Below, piece after piece: positions 58,170 to 64,000 of a DNA stretch of 64,000 nucleotides. Within the stretch, counting starts at the first letter, position 1, and the number at the start of each line of letters is the position of its first letter. The stretch is from contig DAIPMW010000008.1 of NCBI GenBank assembly GCA_036768475.1, forward strand, positions 62,001 through 126,000, written 5' to 3'. This DNA is from JAEUMD01 sp036768475 (GTDB lineage Bacteria; Pseudomonadota; Alphaproteobacteria; Rhizobiales; Hyphomicrobiaceae). Made by a program: the position numbers and the translations under genes. The notes under the pieces were generated by a model, which saw only the letters and a program-made list of their open reading frames with translations, was not told where the DNA came from and ran no database searches.

Positions 58170-59630
58170 ATGCAAACCCGCACCGCACGAGGTGAAGAGG
58201 GGGTGGTGGTCCAGGGCATGAGCAAAAGGCAGTCTCCGGATCCTATCTCCCGCAATCGAGACGTAACGCTCGATGCCGGCAAGACGCGTCCCAAAAGCCC
58301 GCTCGAAGCGCTCGAGCCCGCTCGCGCCCCAAGCCGCCCGCGCCGCAAGTACCGCGAGCCTTCGCGCCGCATGAGCGGCTTTGCCCGTTTCGTCTCAGGC
58401 GTCATGACGCTGGCTCTGGCGGCGATGATCCTGGCCGGCGGAGGAGTGCTCTGGTTCGTCCACGAATTCGAAAAGGCAGGGCCGCTGACAGTGTCGCGCA
58501 CCTTTGGCGTTCCGCGCGGCGAAGGACCCATCGAAATTGCCGCCCAGCTCGAGCGTGACGGCATCATCTCCAATCGCTGGGTGTTCGTTGCCGGGCATTA
58601 CGCACGCGCCACCATGAATCGCGGTAAGCCGCAGCATCTGAAGGCCGGCGAATACGAGTTCAAGAAGGGCGCCAGCGCCGCGGAGGTGCACGCAACGCTC
58701 GTGGAAGGAAAGTCGATCCTCTCCAAGATCACGTTGCCTGAAGGTTTGACGAGCGCCCAGATCGTCGAACGGATCAAAGCCCATGACGATTTCGACGGCG
58801 ACATCACCGAAATCCCGCCCGAAGGAACGCTGCTGCCCGATACCTATCGCTTCTCCAAGGGCATGAAGCGCCAGGAACTGATCGACCGCATGCGCGCCGA
58901 GCAGGAGCGCTTGCTCGCCACGGTTTGGGAGAAGCGCCAGCCGGGCCTCCCGGTGGCAACGCCGCAGGAGGCGCTGATTCTGGCTTCCATCATCGAGAAA
59001 GAGACCGGTCGCGCCGACGAGCGCGAACGCGTCGCCGCCGTCTTCGTCAATCGGCTGAAGAAGAAGATGCGTCTGCAGTCGGACCCGACGATTATCTATG
59101 GGCTGGTCGGCGGACAGGGATCGCTGGGCCGTCCGATCACGCGCGCCGACATTGATGGCAAGACACCCCACAATACGTACCAGATTAGCGGCCTGCCTCC
59201 GACTCCGATCTGCAACCCAGGCCGATCCGCCATCGAGGCGACGCTCAATCCGGCCAAGACGGACGACCTTTATTTCGTCGCAGACGGCTCGGGAGGACAT
59301 GCATTCTCCGCTACCCTGAAGGAGCACAATGCCGCCGTGGCCAACTGGCGTCGCATCGAACGTACTGTGCGCAAGGAGGCAGAGGAGGGTTCCGCCGCCG
59401 CACCCGAGACGGCACCGATGCCCGTCACCGCGGGCACACGCGCCCGATCGATCCCAGCGCCGCCGCCTGCTGGTGAAACGCCGGAGGACAAGGACGGCAG
59501 GCCAGCTCCTCGGCCCACTGTGACGACATTGAATGCTCCCGCCCCGGACGTCAGCGCCGATGCTGTCGCACCCGCAACCCAGTTGGCCCCCGAAATGACA
59601 CCGCTGCCAATGCGCAAGCCGAAACGCTAG
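58170..59630 (+). CDS. mltG: Endolytic peptidoglycan transglycosylase MltG
   Basis: 486 residues from ATG 58170; ATG 58218 (MSKRQSPD) is nearly as good. Basic cytoplasmic N-terminus to about 65, one TM helix (FVSGVMTLALAAMILAGGGVLWFV), LysM-like module (FGVPRGEGPIEIAAQLERDGII), then the YceG domain with catalytic Glu in EALILASIIEKETG and the conserved PLPPTPICNPGRSAIEATLNP-type loop. A Pro/Ala-rich tail (about 400-480) is periplasmic and disordered. MltG cuts nascent glycan strands and sets their length. TAG stop is shared with a family A fragment. Confidence 0.95.
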   Translation: MQTRTARGEEGVVVQGMSKRQSPDPISRNRDVTLDAGKTRPKSPLEALEPARAPSRPRRKYREPSRRMSGFARFVSGVMTLALAAMILAGGGVLWFVHEFEKAGPLTVSRTFGVPRGEGPIEIAAQLERDGIISNRWVFVAGHYARATMNRGKPQHLKAGEYEFKKGASAAEVHATLVEGKSILSKITLPEGLTSAQIVERIKAHDDFDGDITEIPPEGTLLPDTYRFSKGMKRQELIDRMRAEQERLLATVWEKRQPGLPVATPQEALILASIIEKETGRADERERVAAVFVNRLKKKMRLQSDPTIIYGLVGGQGSLGRPITRADIDGKTPHNTYQISGLPPTPICNPGRSAIEATLNPAKTDDLYFVADGSGGHAFSATLKEHNAAVANWRRIERTVRKEAEEGSAAAPETAPMPVTAGTRARSIPAPPPAGETPEDKDGRPAPRPTVTTLNAPAPDVSADAVAPATQLAPEMTPLPMRKPKR

Positions 59631-59665
59631 CGCCTGTTGAGCTGAAGTGTGCAGCGGTTCAGTCT
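59628..59665 (-). repeat. Family A repeat, left-end fragment (copy 8)
   Basis: TAGCGCCTGTTGAGCTGAAG...GTGCAGCGGTTCAGTC matches the reverse-orientation left end of family A (TAGAGCATGTTTAGCTGAAGTGTGCAGCGGTTCAGC) with a few changes. Its first triplet is the mltG stop codon. The rest of the 317-bp mltG-yicC gap (59631-59947) shows no gene; a frame from 59732 reaches yicC but is not needed for it. Confidence 0.7.
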
Positions 59666-59947
59666 TGAAGACGTGGTCTTACCAAAAGACTGGGTCGTCT
59701 ACCGTGTGTCGGCGAAGCGCGAACTTGATCGATGCTGGTGATCCGTGCACGGGGCGCGCGCTCCGCTGAGCAAGGTCCGCCATCCGGTGTCGAACCATCT
59801 TATGCTTCCGGCGGGTTGTTGCGGAGCCACCCAGCCAGTAAAGTCCCCGCGCCTTCACACAAGCTTCCGAACCGGAACGGCTGGGAGGCATCACCGCCAA
59901 TGAGACAATTGGCCTGCGAGAGCCAGACAGCCGCCGGAAGTCGTCAC

Positions 59948-60835
59948 ATGAGCCTCAAAAGCATGACTGGATTTGGCCGCGCCGATGGGAGCTTCGGCGG
60001 TATCAGCTGGACCTGGGAGGTCCGTAGCGTGAATGGCCGGGGTCTTGATGTGCGCCTGCGCGTACCGCCGGGCAGCGACGCCTTGGAGCCACGCGTGCGC
60101 GAGGCCGTGGCGCGCCGCTTTGCTCGCGGCAGCATCACCATCAGCCTGCAGATCCAGCGCGAAACGGGGGCCACCGAGATTCGCCTCAACGAGGCCGCCC
60201 TCGAGCAGGTCCTGAAGGCCGCAGAGCACATCCAGCATCTGACCGGTTGCGAACGCCCGCGCGTGGAGGGTCTGCTGGCACTGAAAGGCGTTCTGGAAAC
60301 GGTCGAGCCGATCGAGGACGAGGCGTCGCTCAAGGCCCGTCACGATGCCATGATCGCGAGCCTTGAAGTGGCGCTGACCGGGCTTGCGGCGGCCCGTACT
60401 GCCGAAGGCGAGCGGTTGAGCGCAGTTATCGCTGACCAGCTGTCTGAAATCGCGCGCCTGGTCGCCAAGGTTGCCGCAAGTCCGTCGCGGACGCCTTCGG
60501 CAATCGCAACGCGTCTCGCCGAACAAGTCCGAAGGTTGCTCGACACTGGTGCATCGCTCGACCGCGACCGGCTGCACCAGGAGGCGGTATTGATTGCGAC
60601 GCGCGCCGACGTCGAGGAGGAACTGCAGCGCCTCATAGCGCATGTCGCCGCGACGCGCGAACTCCTGGGCGAGTCGGGCCCGGCAGGGCGCAAACTCGAT
60701 TTCCTCACACAGGAGTTCAATCGCGAGGCCAACACGCTTTGTTCAAAGGCCAACGCGAGCGACGTGACCGGCGCCGGACTGGCGTTGAAAACCGTGATCG
60801 ATCAGATGCGCGAGCAGGTGCAGAACATCGAGTAA
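59948..60835 (+). CDS. yicC: YicC-family endoribonuclease
   Basis: 295 residues from ATG 59948 (GGAAG, 7-bp spacing). SLKSMTGFGRADG start, EVRSVNGRGLDVRLRVP, and the DUF1732 end GRKLDFLTQEFNREANTLCSKANASDVTGAGLALKTVIDQMREQVQNIE are diagnostic. YicC-like proteins degrade RNA, with sRNA RyhB a reported target in E. coli. Neighbour gmk 80 bp downstream is a conserved pair. An in-frame extension to 59732 exists but the canonical start is here. Confidence 0.95.
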   Translation: MSLKSMTGFGRADGSFGGISWTWEVRSVNGRGLDVRLRVPPGSDALEPRVREAVARRFARGSITISLQIQRETGATEIRLNEAALEQVLKAAEHIQHLTGCERPRVEGLLALKGVLETVEPIEDEASLKARHDAMIASLEVALTGLAAARTAEGERLSAVIADQLSEIARLVAKVAASPSRTPSAIATRLAEQVRRLLDTGASLDRDRLHQEAVLIATRADVEEELQRLIAHVAATRELLGESGPAGRKLDFLTQEFNREANTLCSKANASDVTGAGLALKTVIDQMREQVQNIE

Positions 60836-60914
60836 ATAGGCTGAAGCTTGATCGGCTGAGTGGTGGGGGTCGTTTTCCGTGCAACGTGCCCCCTAATCAT
60901 GTCGAGGCAAGTTT

Positions 60915-61571
60915 GTGGAACGAATGCGAATGCCGACTGCAAGACTGAAACGCCGTGGACTGCTACTCGTCCTCTCATCGCCATCAGGGGCCGGCAAGAC
61001 GACGCTGGCCAAGCGCCTGCTCGCCGCCGAGCCCGGGACGATCAGCATGTCGGTCTCTATCACCACGCGCAAACCGCGCCCCGGCGAGGTGGATGGAAAG
61101 GATTATCGCTTCCTCGACAAGGCGGAGTTCTTGCGCCTGCGTGACGCCGGCGCGCTGCTGGAATGGGCCGAGGTCTTCGACAACTTCTATGGCAGCGAAC
61201 GGGCGCAGGTGGAAAGCGCTGTCGAATCCGGCCACGATGTGCTGTTCGACATCGATTGGCAGGGTGCGCGCCAGCTCGCCGAGACGATGTCGCGCGATCT
61301 CGTCCGCATTTTCATCTTGCCGCCATCCGGCAAGGCCTTGGAGCAACGGCTTACCTCACGCAATATGGACAGCCCCGACGTCGTCGCGCGTCGCATGGCG
61401 AAGGCTGCCGACGAGATCAGCCATTGGCCGGAATACGATTACGTCATCATCAACCATGACATCGACGCAAGCTTTGCCGAGCTGATGGCGATCATTACGG
61501 CCGAACGCTTGCGCCGTGAGCGCCAGGTCGGCCTTTCTGCCTTCGTCCGCGAGATCGAGAGCGAGCTTTGA
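60915..61571 (+). CDS. gmk: Guanylate kinase
   Basis: 218 residues from GTG 60915 (GAGG, 7-bp spacing); ATG 60924 is an alternative. P-loop SSPSGAGKTTLAKRL (22-35), GMP-binding SITTRKPRPGEVDGKDYRFLD and DIDWQGARQL, lid RRMAKAADEISHWPEYDYVIIN. Phosphorylates GMP to GDP. Last plus-strand gene of the block; a family B repeat separates it from the converging rsmA. Confidence 0.96.
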   Translation: MERMRMPTARLKRRGLLLVLSSPSGAGKTTLAKRLLAAEPGTISMSVSITTRKPRPGEVDGKDYRFLDKAEFLRLRDAGALLEWAEVFDNFYGSERAQVESAVESGHDVLFDIDWQGARQLAETMSRDLVRIFILPPSGKALEQRLTSRNMDSPDVVARRMAKAADEISHWPEYDYVIINHDIDASFAELMAIITAERLRRERQVGLSAFVREIESEL

Positions 61572-61648
61572 TCGCGCCGCCAGCCGGTCGCCCCTGCGTG
61601 GCGCGATCGCATGACAGCGCGCCGCGCGACACACAAGCCTTTCACGGC

Positions 61649-61757
61649 TAGAGCAGGTCAGGTTTTGATTGAATCATGTCTGGCCGTTTTGGCCTGCTCT
61701 ATCTGTTTGTTTGAGAACCTCAATCACGGCCTCGATGGAAGCAGTCGCGCTTCCATC
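61649..61757 (-). repeat. Family B repeat, copy 3 (reverse orientation)
   Basis: TAGAGCAGGTCAGGTTTTGATT...GGCCGTTTTGGCC...TTTGAGAACCTCAATCACGGCC, ending in the hairpin GATGGAAGC/GCTTCCATC (61734-61742 with 61749-61757). It is the reverse of the copy at 14677 and ends directly at the rsmA stop codon (61758). It fills the convergent gap between gmk and rsmA. Confidence 0.88.
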
Positions 61758-62693
61758 TCAGCCGATCAGGCTCTTGGCGCGGTCGAGCACCTTGGCGAGC
61801 ATGGCGAATTGCTCGACGCTGACGCGCTCGGCTCGTTCTTCCGGTGATATGCCCACTTCACGCAGCAAGACTTCCGGCATCGGCACCAGCGACTTCAAAC
61901 TCTGGCGTAGCATTTTACGCCGTTGACCGAAGGCCGCGTGCGTGACGCGGCCAAGTGTTGTGACCGAGCAGTCAGGGTAGGGTGCTGCGCGCGGCGTGAA
62001 ATGCACCACGGCCGATGCAACCTTGGGCGGCGGCGTGAAGGCTTCCGGTCCCAGACGGAAGCCAATGCGGACCTCTGTTCTCCACTGCGAAATGACCGCC
62101 AGCCGCCCGTAGGCTTTCGAACCGGGTGCAGCGACAATCCGCTCGGCCACCTCTTTTTGGAACATCAGCGACATTGAGGAGAACCACGGCGGCCAGGGCT
62201 CGCTCTCGAGCCACCGCACCAGAAGCATGGTCGCGATGTTGTAGGGCAGGTTGGCAGCAATAATCACGCGCTCGTCGACACCCAGCCGCGACAGCTCGCG
62301 CGGCCAATCGACTGCAAGCGCGTCGGCGGCGAGGATCTCGAGTTGGCCGGGATAACGTGTCGCAACCTGACCTAGCGCCGCGACGGCGCGGTCATCCCGC
62401 TCCACCGCAATGACGCGTTTTGCTCCCTCCATGAGCAGCGCCCGTGTGAGCCCGCCGGGACCCGGTCCGATTTCAACCACCGTGCGCCCTTCAAGCGGAC
62501 CTGCGGCCCGCGCCAGCTTTCGCGTCAGATTGAGATCGAGCAGGAAGTTCTGGCCCAGGCTCTTTTTCGGTGTGAGGTCGTAAGCTGCAATGACGTCACG
62601 TAACGGCTGCAAGCCATCCGGGCTTTGCCCGCCGCGCGGGGCGGGAGCAACGTCGCACGCTAAGTTATCCGTATCGTCGGATGTCTTGCTCAT
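61758..62693 (-). CDS. rsmA: 16S rRNA (A1518/A1519) dimethyltransferase
   Basis: 311 residues. SAM motif I VVEIGPGPGGLTRALL, catalytic NLPYNIATMLLV (motif IV), and the KsgA opening KKSLGQNFLLDLNLTRKLARAAG. The C-terminal domain is typical (FGQRRKMLRQSLKSL). Dimethylates two adjacent adenines near the 16S 3' end. Its ATG (62693) overlaps the pdxA stop (62690) as ATGA, so the pair is translationally coupled. Confidence 0.97.
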   Translation of the reverse strand: MSKTSDDTDNLACDVAPAPRGGQSPDGLQPLRDVIAAYDLTPKKSLGQNFLLDLNLTRKLARAAGPLEGRTVVEIGPGPGGLTRALLMEGAKRVIAVERDDRAVAALGQVATRYPGQLEILAADALAVDWPRELSRLGVDERVIIAANLPYNIATMLLVRWLESEPWPPWFSSMSLMFQKEVAERIVAAPGSKAYGRLAVISQWRTEVRIGFRLGPEAFTPPPKVASAVVHFTPRAAPYPDCSVTTLGRVTHAAFGQRRKMLRQSLKSLVPMPEVLLREVGISPEERAERVSVEQFAMLAKVLDRAKSLIG

Positions 62694-63748
62694 CGCGCAT
62701 TGGCCCCCGCGGCGTCGCGCGCATCGCTAATGCGCCGCGCAAGATGCATGGCCGCAATCAGGCTCGATGGCGAAGCCGAACCGGCTCCGGCGATGTCGAA
62801 GGCGGTCCCGTGATCGGGCGAAGTCCTGACGAAGGGAAGACCCAGCGTCACGTTCACGCCCGTGTCGAAAGCAAGCGTCTTGGCCGGTATGAGTGCCTGA
62901 TCGTGATACATCGCGAGCACGGCATCGTACGTTGCACGCCGCGCCGCATGAAAGAGCGTATCAGCCGGATGCGGGCCGGTCACATCGACACCCTCGGCCT
63001 TCAGATGCGCAATTGCAGGCGTGATGATGTCGATATCCTCGCGCCCCATGGCCCCATCCTCGCCCGCATGAGGATTGAGGCCGGCAACTGCGATACGCGG
63101 ATGAGCAATTGCGAAGTCGCGACGCAGCGCATCGGCCATGATCCGCACGTTCGCCACGATCGCATCCGCGCTAATGGCGCCCGGCACGGCCGCAAGCGGA
63201 ATGTGGATCGTCAGGGGGACCACCAGCAGTGCCTCCGACGCGATCATCATCACCGTCACAAAGGGACCGCCTGAAACCATTCGGCCCGCGAGTTCCGCCA
63301 GATACTCGGTGTGGCCCGGGTGCTGAAAGCCTGCCTGGTAGAGCACGTTCTTGGCAATCGGGTTCGTTACCACGGCGCTGGCGTGCCCAGCGACGGTATC
63401 TGCAACTGCGCGCTCAATGGCTTCGATCACTGCGGCGCTGTTTGATGGATCCGCAACTCCAGGTCGGGCCGGCGCGTTGAGCGGAATATCGATGACGGGC
63501 AGTGCGGCGTCGAACGTGGTGATGGCATCGCGCGGTGCGCCGATGACCCTTATCGGCACTGCCAGCCCAATCGCTTCGGCACGCGTAGCAAGTGCAGCGG
63601 CGCTTCCGTAAAGCGCGAACGGCGCCATTCGATCCGCATTACGGCGATGCCAGACCATCGCCGTCAGCTCCAGCCCGATGCCGGCAGGATCGCCCATTGT
63701 CACGGCCAGAGGTGCCGCATCCAATCGTTCTGTGAAATCGGTTATCAT
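62690..63748 (-). CDS. pdxA: 4-hydroxythreonine-4-phosphate dehydrogenase
   Basis: 352 residues from ATG 63748. PLAVTMGDPAGIGLELTAMVW is the family opening; metal-site and substrate regions AVVTNPIAKNVLYQAGFQHPGHTEYLAEL, VAGLNPHAGEDGAMGREDIDII, and AMYHDQALIPAKTLAFDTGVNVTLGLPFVRTSPDHGTAFDIAG. Oxidises 4-phosphohydroxy-L-threonine in vitamin B6 synthesis. Order SurA-PdxA-RsmA is conserved in proteobacteria. Confidence 0.97.
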   Translation of the reverse strand: MITDFTERLDAAPLAVTMGDPAGIGLELTAMVWHRRNADRMAPFALYGSAAALATRAEAIGLAVPIRVIGAPRDAITTFDAALPVIDIPLNAPARPGVADPSNSAAVIEAIERAVADTVAGHASAVVTNPIAKNVLYQAGFQHPGHTEYLAELAGRMVSGGPFVTVMMIASEALLVVPLTIHIPLAAVPGAISADAIVANVRIMADALRRDFAIAHPRIAVAGLNPHAGEDGAMGREDIDIITPAIAHLKAEGVDVTGPHPADTLFHAARRATYDAVLAMYHDQALIPAKTLAFDTGVNVTLGLPFVRTSPDHGTAFDIAGAGSASPSSLIAAMHLARRISDARDAAGANAR

Positions 63749-63816
63749 GAGGTCATGGAAGGCGCAAAGCAGCGCACAAATCAAGAGCGCCGCACGCCGG
63801 CATCACGGCAAGCGTG

Positions 63817-64000
63817 TCACAGCGCCTGGCACAGGCCCGACTTTGCCTCTGCGCGACAGTCGATCGTCGCGTCCTGTCGCAGGTCCTTGAGGTGCTTGCG
63901 TGCCAGGATGTCGAGCTCCTTGCGCCGCCGCTCTTCCTTCGCCGAGCTGCCCGAGCCCCCGCCAACGCCTGGCGCGGCCTTGTCCGCTGCGGTTTCCTTG
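63817..64000 (-). CDS. surA: C-terminal end of a SurA-like periplasmic peptidyl-prolyl isomerase (partial)
   Basis: The frame enters from the right edge and stops at TGA (63819-63817), 60 residues seen. The ending RKELDILARKHLKDLRQDATIDC then RAEAKSGLCQAL resembles the SurA C-terminal helix and strand (..LRQDAxIxxR). An ETAADKAAPGVGGGSGSS linker precedes it. Position directly upstream of pdxA-rsmA supports SurA, which chaperones outer-membrane proteins. The domain itself is outside the window. Confidence 0.7.
   Translation of the reverse strand, partial: KETAADKAAPGVGGGSGSSAKEERRRKELDILARKHLKDLRQDATIDCRAEAKSGLCQAL

Noticed and set aside
1..64000. CRISPR arrays, tRNA or rRNA genes, toxin-antitoxin pairs, prophage or restriction genes
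   Set aside because: I scanned for regularly spaced direct repeats, tRNA-like TTCGAATC arms and recognisable defence or phage products and found none; the repeats present are dispersed palindromes.

Overview
The window is a GC-rich, gene-dense chromosomal segment of an alphaproteobacterium, most likely of the order Hyphomicrobiales. The evidence is gene order and content: purC/purS/purQ/purL with bolA-grxD nearby and a DUF1476 (F1-ATPase zeta inhibitor) gene divergent from purC; fabD-fabG-acpP-fabF-mltG-yicC-gmk; pdxA-rsmA behind a SurA-like gene; IalB, SPOR and DUF502 proteins; a eukaryote-like homodimeric NADP isocitrate dehydrogenase. I found no tRNA, rRNA, CRISPR array, prophage, complete insertion sequence or recognisable defence island.

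Layout. 0-12 kb: a VOC protein, a DsbA-family thioredoxin, a DUF1003 membrane protein, ettA, a small ferredoxin trapped between repeats, icd, a TrmJ-type RNA methyltransferase with an unusual Cys-rich N-terminal extension, rpsD, a tandem PqiA protein, grxD and bolA. 12-23 kb: purine genes (purL, purQ, purS, purC) interrupted by a DMT transporter, an FKBP, a HAD phosphatase, a TauE/SafE transporter and two unknown envelope genes coupled to purS. 23-32 kb: zeta inhibitor, hydrolase, a crotonase without either catalytic glutamate, MFS transporter, SoeBC/DmsBC-like subunits without their molybdoenzyme, and a complete EF-P lysylation set (epmB, epmA, efp). 32-46 kb: small proteins, malonyl-CoA decarboxylase, a zinc metallopeptidase, a Crp-like regulator, SPOR proteins, glmU-glmS, DUF502 and a sulfotransferase that looks foreign. 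46-64 kb: acyl-CoA ligase, YejA-like solute-binding protein, IalB, HspQ, a CoA-ester lyase, a secreted CHAP-like protein, the fatty-acid/cell-wall block, rsmA, pdxA and the end of a surA-like gene.

The most distinctive feature is not a gene. Two families of palindromic intergenic repeats recur through the window. Family A is about 105 bp, has two hairpins, runs from TAGATCGCG to CATGCTCTA, and has four full and five partial copies. Family B is about 95-125 bp with three copies, each at a convergent 3'-3' junction. Their TAGA/TCTA ends form the stop codon of at least four unrelated genes, which fits insertion at TA (IS630/mariner-type MITE behaviour, an inference). Other points worth a second look are the TrmJ fusion, the translationally coupled purS-TM-secreted trio, the orphan SoeBC pair, and a perfect hairpin between acpP and fabF.
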